Positions 1-5,529 of a stretch of DNA of 10,277 nt are shown piece after piece. Origin of the DNA: JABIBU01 sp964464685 (lineage in GTDB: Bacteria > Patescibacteriota > Patescibacteriia > Magasanikbacterales > UBA922). Position numbers and translations under genes: made by a program. How positions within the stretch are numbered: position 1 is the first letter of the stretch; each line of letters begins with the position of its first letter. The notes beneath the pieces are model-generated. The model ran no database searches, was not told the DNA's origin, and saw nothing but the letters and a program-made list of their open reading frames with translations. Where the stretch lies: positions 1 to 10,277 of the forward strand of contig CAYXGV010000034.1 in NCBI GenBank assembly GCA_964464685.1, written 5' to 3'.

Positions 1-23
1 AAAGTGGGCACGGTTTTTATTTC

Positions 24-49
24 GTGTCCACTTTTTGGGGTACGGATCA
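24..49 (-). mobile_element. Possible terminal inverted repeat of an IS3-family element (edge remnant)
   Basis: Read on the minus strand this stretch runs TGATCCGTACCCCAAAAAGT and then GGACAC, which resembles from memory the terminal repeats of IS3/IS150-group elements (TG...ACCCCAAAAAGTnGGAC). In that orientation the body of the element would lie to the left, outside the window. Bases 1-11 and 24-34 also pair (10 of 11), so the same bases could be only a hairpin. No transposase coding is visible. Weak call. Confidence 0.28.
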
Positions 50-70
50 TTTTGGCGGGTTTTTATTTTG

Positions 71-94
71 ATTCCCCCTTACGAAGGGGGGAAT
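71..94. repeat. Inverted repeat with C5/G5-rich arms
   Basis: ATTCCCCC (71-78) pairs with GGGGGAAT (87-94) around an 8-base loop, TTACGAAG. The central TTACGAA is the reverse complement of the TTCGTAA at the centre of the hairpin at 190-210, so the two look like members of one dispersed family in opposite orientation. A role as terminator for a gene left of the window is possible but there is no clean T-run. Confidence 0.55.
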
Positions 95-167
95 GTACAC
101 GTAGTGACTAGGGGGTTTTCTATGGGTATTTAGTATAGTATTAGTGCGAACCGACCCCACCTCACCT

Positions 168-210
168 CACCGATGCGAATCGGTGTATTCCTCCCCTTCG
201 TAAGGGGAGG
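168..210. repeat. Two adjacent hairpins
   Basis: The first hairpin is CACCGAT (168-174) pairing with ATCGGTG (179-185) over a GCGA loop. The second is CCTCCCCTT (190-198) pairing with AAGGGGAGG (202-210) over CGT, a perfect 9-bp stem. The second shares its core with the inverted repeat at 71-94. No reading frame covers them, so they are best read as intergenic repeat or RNA-hairpin elements. Confidence 0.55.
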
Positions 211-222
211 TCAAAAAGCAAA

Positions 223-250
223 CTTAAACCATACCATGGTATGGTTTAAG
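223..250. repeat. Perfect 28-bp palindrome
   Basis: CTTAAACCATACCA is followed directly by its exact reverse complement, with no spacer; the centre is CCATGG at 234-239. A palindrome without a loop suits a dimeric protein site or a cruciform better than an RNA terminator. It lies 12 bp before a second perfect palindrome of different sequence. Confidence 0.8.
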
Positions 251-262
251 CACAGGTCTAGA

Positions 263-292
263 TTTACCTACTGAGGTACCTCAGTAGGTAAA
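263..292. repeat. Perfect 30-bp palindrome
   Basis: TTTACCTACTGAGGT is followed directly by its exact reverse complement, centred on GGTACC. It shares style but not sequence with the palindrome at 223-250. It ends about 30 bp before the -35 box of the hrcA promoter. Function unknown: operator, cruciform or dispersed repeat are all open. Confidence 0.8.
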
Positions 293-323
293 AGGGGTAT
301 TATTTATCCACAGTAGTTGGCAG

Positions 324-352
324 TTGACAGGGGAGAGTGATAATGGTAGAAT
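324..352 (+). promoter_or_regulatory. Sigma70-type promoter of hrcA and the chaperone cluster
   Basis: A perfect -35 box TTGACA (324-329) is followed after exactly 17 bp by TAGAAT (347-352), a good -10 box. Transcription should start near 359, giving a leader of about 95 bases before hrcA. The predicted start site lies inside the CIRCE-like operator, the classical arrangement for HrcA control. The box sequences and spacing are seen directly; use in the cell is inferred. Confidence 0.7.
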
Positions 353-378
353 TAGCACTGTAATTGATAGACTGCTAG
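352..378 (+). promoter_or_regulatory. CIRCE-like operator (HrcA binding site)
   Basis: CIRCE has consensus TTAGCACTC-N9-GAGTGCTAA. Here TTAGCACTG (352-360, 8 of 9) is followed by exactly nine bases and then GACTGCTAG (370-378, 7 of 9). It overlaps the last base of the -10 box and the predicted start site, so bound HrcA would block RNA polymerase. The repressor gene begins 77 bp downstream, implying autoregulation. I saw no second CIRCE before hsp20, dnaK or dnaJ. Confidence 0.75.
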
Positions 379-391
379 CATTGATTCAAAC

Positions 392-449
392 TGATTTATA
401 CAGATTATAATAAAATTTGTTCATAATCCGTCTTAATCTGTCTTAATCA
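392..449. repeat. Inverted pair of CTGATT/ACAGATTA-type repeat
   Basis: TGATTTATACAGATTA (392-407) pairs with TAATCTGTCTTAATCA (434-449) with 14 of 16 matches, around 26 bases of AT-rich sequence. The wording (CTGATT, ACAGATT, AATCCGTC) relates it to the periodic CGCGGAT repeats elsewhere in the window. It ends five bases before the hrcA start codon, so it would form a hairpin in the hrcA leader and occupies the place where a ribosome binding site would be expected. Confidence 0.6.
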
Positions 450-454
450 ATGCT

Positions 455-1147
455 ATGGATAGTCGCAAAGAGGAAATTTTAAAGTTAGTGACGGAAAGTT
501 ATATAAAAAATGCCGAACCAGTCGGATCTAAATTTTTGGTAGAAGAATGTGGTTTGGATGTTAGTGGAGCTACCATTAGAAATGAAATGAGAGATTTGGA
601 AGAGGAAGGATATCTGACCCATCCACACACATCATCTGGTCGGATTCCAACTGAATTGGGCTATCGTTACTATGTTGAAAATTTGATGAAAGGTGTGCGA
701 ATAAATGATAAAGATAGAGAAAATATCCAAACTTGTTTTTCTGGAGCCAAAGGAGAACGAGCTGTAAAAAATATTGCGAAGTATATATCAGAAAAAATGA
801 ACAACGCGGTTATTGTTGCTTTTGGGGCTGATTCTCTTTATTACACCGGGATGAGCCAATTATTTGCTCAGCCAGAATTTCGTGACTACGCTTACATGGT
901 GAAAGCTTCGACAATATTTGATCAATGTGATGAGAGAATCGAAGATATTATTGATTTGTTTGAAAATAATAAACCCCAAGTTTTGATTGGTACTGAAAAT
1001 CCTTTTGGTCAAATGACTAGTATGGTCGGAGTGCGTATCGGTGAAGTTTTTTTTACAATCTTGGGTCCAATAAGAATGGATTATGAAAAAGCTCATTCTT
1101 TTGTTGATTATTTACAAGGTACGACACAAGATTCATATAATGTATAA
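455..1147 (+). CDS. hrcA: Heat-inducible transcription repressor HrcA, compact form
   Basis: HrcA represses class I heat-shock genes by binding CIRCE; GroEL normally keeps it active. The N-terminal winged helix is clear: EPVGSK (21-26), SGATIRNEMRDLEEEGYL (37-54) and the family signature HTSSGRIPTELGYRYYV (58-74). The C-terminal family motif GPIRMDY is at 204-210. The protein has 230 residues while typical HrcA has about 340; both ends match, so the missing part lies in the middle, in the GAF-like region and its inserted dimerisation domain. No frameshift is apparent, so this looks like a natural short form. It starts at ATG 455 without a Shine-Dalgarno sequence, as first gene behind its own promoter and CIRCE site, 71 bp ahead of the grpE fusion gene. 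Identity is secure; the meaning of the shortening is inferred. Confidence 0.93.
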   Translation: MDSRKEEILKLVTESYIKNAEPVGSKFLVEECGLDVSGATIRNEMRDLEEEGYLTHPHTSSGRIPTELGYRYYVENLMKGVRINDKDRENIQTCFSGAKGERAVKNIAKYISEKMNNAVIVAFGADSLYYTGMSQLFAQPEFRDYAYMVKASTIFDQCDERIEDIIDLFENNKPQVLIGTENPFGQMTSMVGVRIGEVFFTILGPIRMDYEKAHSFVDYLQGTTQDSYNV

Positions 1148-1192
1148 CACATAACACGACCCACGTAACACGACACACCTGCCTGATGGCAG
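1146..1192. repeat. ACGTAACAC-type dispersed repeat plus small hairpin
   Basis: Bases 1146-1176 are built from variants of ACGTAACAC / ACATAACAC and overlap the hrcA stop codon. The reverse complement of 10239-10269 matches them at 25 of 31 positions, so this family occurs at least twice here in opposite orientations. It is followed by CTGCCTGATGGCAG (1179-1192), a hairpin with CTGCC/GGCAG arms and a TGAT loop, related to the CTGCC-rich palindrome at 7183-7198. Confidence 0.6.
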
Positions 1193-1218
1193 ACAATCCA
1201 AATAACATATAATATTTT

Positions 1219-2172
1219 ATGACAGAAGAAAAGAAATATCCAAGTTTAGTAGCAGGGGCTTTTATTTTAAATAAAAAAGGTGAAATTTTTTTAGTTAGAG
1301 CACCTCATTGGTCAAATAAATTAGTTATCCCTGGGGGGCATGTTGAATATGGAGAAAAAATAGAAGATGCTGTTGTAAGGGAGGTAAAAGAAGAAACCAA
1401 TTTAGATATTACTGGGATTGAATTTTTGAAAATTGAAGAAATTCTTGATCCCGAGTTTTATACCAAAAAAAAACATCTAGTTTCAATTACTTTTTTAGCA
1501 AGAGTTAAGGAAGGTAGCCCAGAAGTTATATTAGATGAAAAAGAGGGTTCAGAATACTTTTGGTTAAGTCCAAAAGAAGCGGTAAAACATGAAGATATTG
1601 AGGAATTTACTAAATTTATCATTGAGGAATTTTTTATAAAAAAATCAAAAAAATTATTTGAGAAAAAAAATAAAAATTGTGAAAAATGTGATGAATATAA
1701 AGCTGGTTGGTCTAGGGCGCAGGCGGATTATCAAAATTTGGTAAAAGAAACCGAGAAGAAGCGTTTTGAATGGGCTGAATACTCAGAGAGACAAATTTTG
1801 GAAGAGTTTATCCCGGTGTATGATAATTTTAAGCAGGCATTTACGGCTTATGACACAGATGACGCGGATATTTATGCGGATGACGCTGATAACGCAGATT
1901 TGAAAAAGTGGAAAAATTGGAAAAAAGGAATTGGGTATATAATGAAACAGTTTGGTGATATTTTAAAACAGCATGGGGTAGAGGAGATAGACACAGTTGG
2001 TCAGGAGTTTAGCCCAGAATTGCACGAGGCACTAAGTGAAGAACCCGCTTCCGCACAAGGCTCCAGCGTGGCAAGGGAAGTAAAGAGTGGTTGTATATTA
2101 AGGCAGGTGAGTGCGGGGTATAAGATGAAAGGGAAGGTAATAAAGGTTGCTAAAGTGGTTGTGGCGAAATAA
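1219..2172 (+). CDS. grpE: Nudix hydrolase-GrpE fusion protein (nucleotide exchange factor)
   Basis: The single 317-aa product joins two domains. Residues 7 to about 145 are a Nudix hydrolase with the box GHVEYGE-x7-REVKEETNL; it fits GX5EX7REUXEEXGU except for N in place of the last G, and the metal-binding REVKEE core is intact. Residues 154-317 are GrpE: CEKCDEYKAGW (154-164), the coiled-coil helix, the ILEEFIPVYDNF motif and a beta-type C-terminus ending near VIKVAKVVV. GrpE releases ADP from DnaK; the Nudix substrate cannot be told. No in-frame ATG precedes the GrpE part, so it cannot start alone. Residues 212-227 (DTDDADIYADDADNAD) come from an in-frame copy of the 9-bp repeat. The start MTEEKK looks like a GrpE tail, suggesting that Nudix was inserted into it. 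Poly-A runs at 1636-1670 are where a sequencing indel could mislead. Confidence 0.88.
   Translation: MTEEKKYPSLVAGAFILNKKGEIFLVRAPHWSNKLVIPGGHVEYGEKIEDAVVREVKEETNLDITGIEFLKIEEILDPEFYTKKKHLVSITFLARVKEGSPEVILDEKEGSEYFWLSPKEAVKHEDIEEFTKFIIEEFFIKKSKKLFEKKNKNCEKCDEYKAGWSRAQADYQNLVKETEKKRFEWAEYSERQILEEFIPVYDNFKQAFTAYDTDDADIYADDADNADLKKWKNWKKGIGYIMKQFGDILKQHGVEEIDTVGQEFSPELHEALSEEPASAQGSSVAREVKSGCILRQVSAGYKMKGKVIKVAKVVVAK
1852..1899 (+). repeat. In-frame copy of the GACGCGGAT periodic repeat inside grpE
   Basis: The units are GACACAGAT, GACGCGGAT, ATTTATGCGGAT, GACGCTGAT and AACGCAGAT: four 9-mers and one 12-mer, 48 bp in all. The length is a multiple of three, so the frame is kept and the repeat is read as an Asp/Ala-rich loop. 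It sits between the VYDNFKQAF helix and the WKNWKKGIGYI helix of GrpE. Related copies lie at 2790-2859, 9106-9161 and, inverted, 9571-9617. Confidence 0.75.
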
Positions 2173-2179
2173 TATTATT

Positions 2180-2280
2180 AAATTCCTAATTTCTAATATC
2201 TAATTAATGACCAATTTCTAATTTAGAAATTTGATATTAGGGTTTGATTAGAAATTAGGTCAATTAGAAATTAGAAATTT
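2180..2280. repeat. TTAGAAATTAG-type inverted repeat region
   Basis: The spacer after grpE is made almost wholly of TTTCTAATTTCTAAT and TTAGAAATTAG words. AAATTCCTAATTTCTAAT (2180-2197) pairs with ATTAGAAATTAGAAATTT (2263-2280), 17 of 18 matches, and inner parts pair as well, giving a long AT-only hairpin. It could slow or partly terminate transcription from grpE, but it lacks a GC stem, so I call it a repeat and not a terminator. Confidence 0.6.
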
Positions 2281-2343
2281 TAAACTTTGTAAAAATAATA
2301 GAACTAACATTACACAGTGTACGTTCTAAAAGGGGATAACTAT

Positions 2344-2784
2344 ATGTTACCAAGAATCTATGATCCATTTGAAGAGATGGAGGAGATGATAAATTATCTT
2401 CCATCTATTCGTAATAACAATTCAATTCAATCACAAAGAGGCTTTGTGCCAGCAATGGATGTGTATGAAACCAAGACTGCTGTTATGATAGAAACACCAC
2501 TAGCAGGTATGAGTCCAAAAGATGTGGAAGTAAGTGTAGAAAATGGTTTGTTAGTTATAAAAGGCGAAAGTAAAAAAGAACATGAGGTAGAAGAAAAAAA
2601 TTATTATCGCAAGGAAGTTCGCTCTGGTTCATTTTATCGCAAAGTTGATTTGCCAAAACCTGTAAAAGAAGACGAAGTGACAGCCGAGTTTGAAGATGGA
2701 ATTTTGAAAATTACTTGTCCAAAAGCTGAGCCAAGTAAGAGTAAGAAAGTGAGTGTGAAGGTGGTGAATAAGAGTAAAAAGTAA
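2344..2784 (+). CDS. Small heat-shock protein, Hsp20/alpha-crystallin family
   Basis: This is an ATP-independent holdase that binds unfolding proteins and passes them to DnaK/DnaJ. From the chosen start the protein has 146 residues, normal for bacterial Hsp20. A short N-terminal arm (LPRIYDPFEEMEEMIN) is followed by the alpha-crystallin domain from about residue 34: FVPAMDVYET, IETPLAGMSPKDVEVSVENGLLVIKGE and the family signature AEFEDGILKITCP, then a lysine-rich tail. The frame is open from a GTG at 2317, but the ATG at 2344 is preferred because AAAAGGGGATAA (2328-2339) lies at ribosome-binding distance, the only Shine-Dalgarno-like sequence in the window, and the family usually begins with this kind of sequence. 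A short palindrome TACACAGTGTA (2311-2321) lies just upstream. Co-location with hrcA, grpE and dnaK fits heat-shock control. Confidence 0.9.
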   Translation: MLPRIYDPFEEMEEMINYLPSIRNNNSIQSQRGFVPAMDVYETKTAVMIETPLAGMSPKDVEVSVENGLLVIKGESKKEHEVEEKNYYRKEVRSGSFYRKVDLPKPVKEDEVTAEFEDGILKITCPKAEPSKSKKVSVKVVNKSKK

Positions 2785-2789
2785 TTTAT

Positions 2790-2859
2790 GATACGGATTC
2801 GCAGATTATATGCGGATGACGCGGATTATGCGGATGTGATTGTTTGATTACGCAGATTG
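2790..2859 (+). repeat. Intergenic copy of the CGCGGAT periodic repeat
   Basis: This begins six bases after the hsp20 stop and contains GATACGGATT, CGCAGATTAT, ATGCGGAT, GACGCGGAT, TATGCGGAT and, after a short gap, TTACGCAGATT. It is the same unit family as in grpE (1852-1899) and recJ (9106-9161), in the same orientation but not translated. It has no terminator features. Confidence 0.75.
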
Positions 2860-2869
2860 CTTTGGAGTG

Positions 2870-2947
2870 ATGAAATGAGCTCAAGCGAATTTCGTTATCG
2901 CTCGCAGTATGACGAATTTCGTTCTTGCAGACTCAATTCGTCAATCC
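2870..2947. repeat. CGAATTTCGTT-containing repeat element
   Basis: CGAATTTCGTT occurs twice (2886-2896 and 2913-2923); the second copy overlaps the palindrome ACGAATTTCGT. Words such as GAGCTCAAGCGAATTTCG resemble a decayed copy of the GTCATCCTGAGCGAA hairpin family seen intact at 10067-10182. No open frame crosses it. The link to that family is a guess from similar wording. Confidence 0.45.
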
Positions 2948-2955
2948 TTAATATG

Positions 2956-2986
2956 TTAAACTAATAAACAATTAATCTAATAATCA
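2956..2986 (+). repeat. AT-rich AATAAAC repeat, copy 1
   Basis: Thirty-one bases beginning TTAAACTAATAAACAATTAA match 3342-3372 at 26 of 31 positions in the same orientation. This copy ends four bases before the start codon of the 109-aa gene, and the second lies downstream of the same gene, so the gene is flanked by direct repeats. AATAAAC-type words are low in complexity, so chance similarity is part of the match. Confidence 0.5.
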
Positions 2987-2990
2987 TAAT

Positions 2991-3320
2991 ATGTCAGAAA
3001 TAGAGAAAAACGAATTTATTGTTGATGTCGAAAAAAAAGGAGATATGAAGGGCACCCTGCGATATTTAGAGAGTTTAAAGGGGGGGGCATTAAATGTCAG
3101 TGAATTCGTGCATTTGAGAAAAATATTTTATTGCAAAGTTAATGAATTTGGTAGACGAGGAGAATGGGGTTCGGTTCAAAATGAGACCATTGCTGAATTT
3201 TTGACTGCTATCGTTGGAATACCATATGGACTCGTTAATGACCCGAGTAAAAATAGGTTAAACGATAATCAAATAAGAGTTTTATGGGAGAAATATGAGA
3301 GAGAAAGTGAAATGTTGTAA
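2991..3320 (+). CDS. Hypothetical protein, 109 aa, between hsp20 and dnaK
   Basis: I do not recognise a family. The protein is soluble-looking, with no signal peptide, membrane segment or cysteine cluster (one Cys). It is charged and mixed alpha-type: an acidic/basic N-terminus (MSEIEKNEFIVDVEKKGDMK), a segment LRYLESLKGGALNVSEFVHL, a central FGRRGEWGSVQNETIAEFLTAIVGI and a basic, helical C-terminus ending YERESEML. Start ATG 2991 has no Shine-Dalgarno sequence, as is common here. Codon use resembles its neighbours (AT-rich third positions). It is flanked by two related AT-rich repeats (2956-2986, 3342-3372), so it may have entered the cluster as a unit, though gene decay of a longer ancestor is also possible. 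Position within the chaperone cluster suggests co-transcription but gives no function. Confidence 0.6.
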   Translation: MSEIEKNEFIVDVEKKGDMKGTLRYLESLKGGALNVSEFVHLRKIFYCKVNEFGRRGEWGSVQNETIAEFLTAIVGIPYGLVNDPSKNRLNDNQIRVLWEKYERESEML

Positions 3321-3341
3321 AGCGGTATAAAAATATAATAA

Positions 3342-3372
3342 TTAAACCAATAAACAAATTAACTAATAAACA
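3342..3372 (+). repeat. AT-rich AATAAAC repeat, copy 2
   Basis: Thirty-one bases beginning TTAAACCAATAAACAAATTA match the copy at 2956-2986 at 26 of 31 positions. The copies lie on either side of the 109-aa gene. This one is part of the 139-bp spacer before dnaK, which shows no CIRCE site and no convincing promoter. Confidence 0.5.
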
Positions 3373-3381
3373 TTAACTTAA

Positions 3382-3448
3382 GAAAGATCCCTTCCTGATG
3401 CTAATCGGGACTTCGCCTGTAGGCTCAGCGTCTATTCGCTCGGGATTA
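3382..3448. repeat. GATCCC...GGGATT hairpin-rich element before dnaK
   Basis: It begins with GAAAGATCCC (3382-3391), the same ten bases that open the inner stem of the element at 10067-10182, and ends with CGGGATT. Inside it are GCCTGTAGGC (3415-3424), a small GCC/GGC hairpin, and GCGTCTATTCGCTCGGGATT. It ends about ten bases before the dnaK start codon, so it would form structure in the dnaK leader. Whether it affects translation is unknown. Confidence 0.5.
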
Positions 3449-3459
3449 ACAAAAAATAT

Positions 3460-5406
3460 ATGTCAAAAATATTAGGAATCGATCTAGGGACAACTAATTC
3501 GTGTATGGCTATTACCGAAGGTGGACAGCCAAAGGTGTTGGAAAATAAAGAGGGGAACAGAACTACTCCGTCTGTAATTGCAATATCAAAAACAGGAGAG
3601 AGATTAGTCGGTCAGTTGGCCAAACGTCAAGCAGTGACTAATCCAGCCAATACGCTCAATTCTATTAAGCGTTTGATTGGGCGTCGTTATGAGGATAAAG
3701 AAGTACAAGAAATGAAAAAGCATGTGCCATTTGAAATTTTAAAAGATGGCGATAGAATAAAAATAAAAATGGGTGATAAAGAATATACTGCACCAGAAAT
3801 TTCAGCTATGGTTTTGCAAAAATTAAAAGCCGATGCTGAAGAACGTTTGGGTGAAAAAATTACTGAAGCTGTTATTACGGTGCCAGCTTACTTTGACGAC
3901 TCACAACGACAAGCTACCAAAGATGCTGGTGAAATTGCTGGTCTAAAAGTTGCTCGTATTATCAATGAACCAACTGCAGCAGCTTTTGCCTATGGTTTTG
4001 ATAAGAAAAAAGATCAGCAAGTAGCAGTTTATGATTTGGGTGGTGGTACTTTTGATATTTCTATTTTGGATATTTCACACGATGGTGATCAATCCACCGT
4101 AGAAGTAAAATCAACCAATGGTGATACTCATCTTGGTGGTGATGATTTTGACCAAAAGATTATTGAATGGATTTTGGATGAATTTAAGAAAATTGAAGGT
4201 ATGGATTTGAGTAAAGATCCATTGTCACTCCAACGTGTCAAAGATGCCGCTGAGAAGGCTAAAATTGAGCTTTCTAGTACGCCTGAGAGTGAAATCAATG
4301 AACCATTCATTACCTCCGGTGCCGAGGGTCCAAAACATTTAAATTTAAAACTTACTCGTGCCAAGTTGGAAGAATTGGTCGGTGAGTTAGTTGAAAAAAC
4401 CTTAATTCCAGTTCAGAAAGCTCTAAGTGATGCTGGTTTGAAAAAAGAAGATATTGAAGAAATAGTTTTGGTTGGTGGTATGACTAGAATGCCTTTGGTA
4501 CAAAAGAAAGTTGAAGAATTTTTTGGTAAAAAACCACATGTAGGGGTTAATCCCGATGAAGTTGTAGCAATGGGTGCTGCTATCCAAGCTGGTCAACTTC
4601 AGGGTGATCTTGGAAAAGATATTTTACTTTTGGATGTCACACCACTGTCACTTGGTTTAGAAACTCTTGGTGGAGTTTCAACCAAGTTGATTGAACGCAA
4701 TACTACAATTCCTACTTCAAAATCACAAGTATTTTCCACTGCAGCTGACAATCAACCCAGTGTTGAAATTCATGTTTTGCAAGGTGAGCGTGAAATGGCC
4801 ACTGATAACAAATCTCTTGGTAGATTTATGTTGGATGGTATTCCACCTGCACCACGCGGTGTTCCTCAGGTGGAAGTGACTTTTGATATTGATGCTAATG
4901 GTATTGTAAGTGTAAAAGCCAAAGACAAGGCTACTGGTAAAGAACAATCAATTCGAATTGAAGCTTCTTCAGGATTATCAGATGAAGAGATTGAAAAAAT
5001 GAAAAAAGATGGTGAAGCTCATGCTGAAGAAGATAAGAAAAAACGGGAAATGATTGATATAAAAAATACAGCTGATACCATGATTTATACTACTGAAAAA
5101 ATGATGAAAGATGTTGAAGAAAAAAAGATTGAAGTGACTGTTGATGAAAAGAAAAAAGTAAATGATTCTTTGGAACAGTTGAAAAAAGTCAAAGAAGGTG
5201 ATAATATAGATGAAATTAAAAAGATTTCAGAAGAACTTTCAACTGCAGCTCAGGCTATTGGTATGAAAATGTATGCTGCAGAGCAGAAGGAAACAAGTGA
5301 CAAGAAACAAGATACAAATAATTCTGATGCAAAAAATAGTGAGGAGAAGAAAGAAGAAAGCGAAGCGGTTGAGGGGGAAGTGGTTGATGATGAGAAGAGT
5401 GTTTAG
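3460..5406 (+). CDS. dnaK: Chaperone protein DnaK (Hsp70)
   Basis: This ATP-driven chaperone is the centre of the DnaK-DnaJ-GrpE cycle. At 648 residues it is full length. The nucleotide-binding domain shows phosphate loop 1, DLGTTNS (8-14), IIN-EPTAAAFAYG, phosphate loop 2, DLGGGTFDIS (192-201), and the adenosine motif VLVGGMTRMP. The interdomain linker DILLLDVTP is at 387-395, followed by the beta-sandwich substrate domain (SLGLETLGG...TTIPTSKSQVFSTA, ending near RIEASSGLSDEEIEKM) and a helical lid. The C-terminal tail is acidic and lysine-rich and ends EVVDDEKSV. It carries the IGRRYEDKEVQ segment near residue 72, part of the N-terminal insertion that Firmicutes DnaK lacks. There is no Shine-Dalgarno sequence. 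The gene contains no repeat insertions, unlike grpE and dnaJ, which fits strong constraint. Confidence 0.98.
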   Translation: MSKILGIDLGTTNSCMAITEGGQPKVLENKEGNRTTPSVIAISKTGERLVGQLAKRQAVTNPANTLNSIKRLIGRRYEDKEVQEMKKHVPFEILKDGDRIKIKMGDKEYTAPEISAMVLQKLKADAEERLGEKITEAVITVPAYFDDSQRQATKDAGEIAGLKVARIINEPTAAAFAYGFDKKKDQQVAVYDLGGGTFDISILDISHDGDQSTVEVKSTNGDTHLGGDDFDQKIIEWILDEFKKIEGMDLSKDPLSLQRVKDAAEKAKIELSSTPESEINEPFITSGAEGPKHLNLKLTRAKLEELVGELVEKTLIPVQKALSDAGLKKEDIEEIVLVGGMTRMPLVQKKVEEFFGKKPHVGVNPDEVVAMGAAIQAGQLQGDLGKDILLLDVTPLSLGLETLGGVSTKLIERNTTIPTSKSQVFSTAADNQPSVEIHVLQGEREMATDNKSLGRFMLDGIPPAPRGVPQVEVTFDIDANGIVSVKAKDKATGKEQSIRIEASSGLSDEEIEKMKKDGEAHAEEDKKKREMIDIKNTADTMIYTTEKMMKDVEEKKIEVTVDEKKKVNDSLEQLKKVKEGDNIDEIKKISEELSTAAQAIGMKMYAAEQKETSDKKQDTNNSDAKNSEEKKEESEAVEGEVVDDEKSV

Positions 5407-5436
5407 CTCATAGTTCCTAGTTCATAGTTAAGAGTG

Positions 5437-5458
5437 GGGCAGGGTGACCTGCCCTTTA
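5437..5458 (+). terminator. Hairpin terminator after dnaK
   Basis: GGGCAGG (5437-5443) pairs perfectly with CCTGCCC (5448-5454) over GTGA, a GNRA-type tetraloop, followed by TTTAATTCT. The stem is strong and the T-run short, so it is probably a weak or partial terminator that lowers expression of the DUF3467 and dnaJ genes relative to dnaK. It lies 31 bp after the dnaK stop codon, behind TAGTTC/CATAG-type repeat words (5408-5430). Confidence 0.55.
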
Positions 5459-5462
5459 ATTC

Positions 5463-5510
5463 TGTCATTGCGAGGAACCCTGATGAAATACAGGGTGACG
5501 AAGCAATCCC
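5463..5510. repeat. GTCATTGCGAGG...GAAGCAATCCC dispersed repeat
   Basis: This opens with TGTCATTGCGAGGAACCCTG and ends with GGTGACGAAGCAATCCC; inside, ACCCTG pairs with CAGGGT around ATGAAATA. From memory, GTCATTGCGAGG...GAAGCAATC is a dispersed intergenic repeat in many unrelated bacterial genomes. It lies 20 bases before the DUF3467 start codon. Confidence 0.6.
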
Positions 5511-5529
5511 AGTCTTTAAATAAAATCTT

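Noticed and set aside
304..312. TTATCCACA, a perfect DnaA-box sequence
   Set aside because: It is a single copy. An origin would need a cluster with an AT-rich unwinding region and usually dnaA or dnaN nearby; a lone 9-mer can occur by chance.
860..1096. Minus-strand open frame inside hrcA, and similar antisense frames in dnaK, dnaJ, recJ and rnhA
   Set aside because: They overlap strongly supported genes, have no family features and look like low-complexity shadows of the coding strand.
1636..1680. Sequencing frameshift as the cause of the Nudix-GrpE fusion
   Set aside because: The poly-A runs make it possible, but the GrpE frame has no start codon of its own near the junction and both domains are intact in one frame, so a true fusion is the simpler reading. 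Kept as a caveat.
2317..2343. GTG start for hsp20 giving nine extra residues
   Set aside because: The ATG at 2344 has the only good ribosome-binding-like sequence and gives the usual Hsp20 N-terminus.
2173..2343. Second CIRCE or heat-shock promoter before hsp20
   Set aside because: No TTAGCACTC-like half sites were seen; the AT-rich TTAGAAATTAG repeats give many false -10 boxes.
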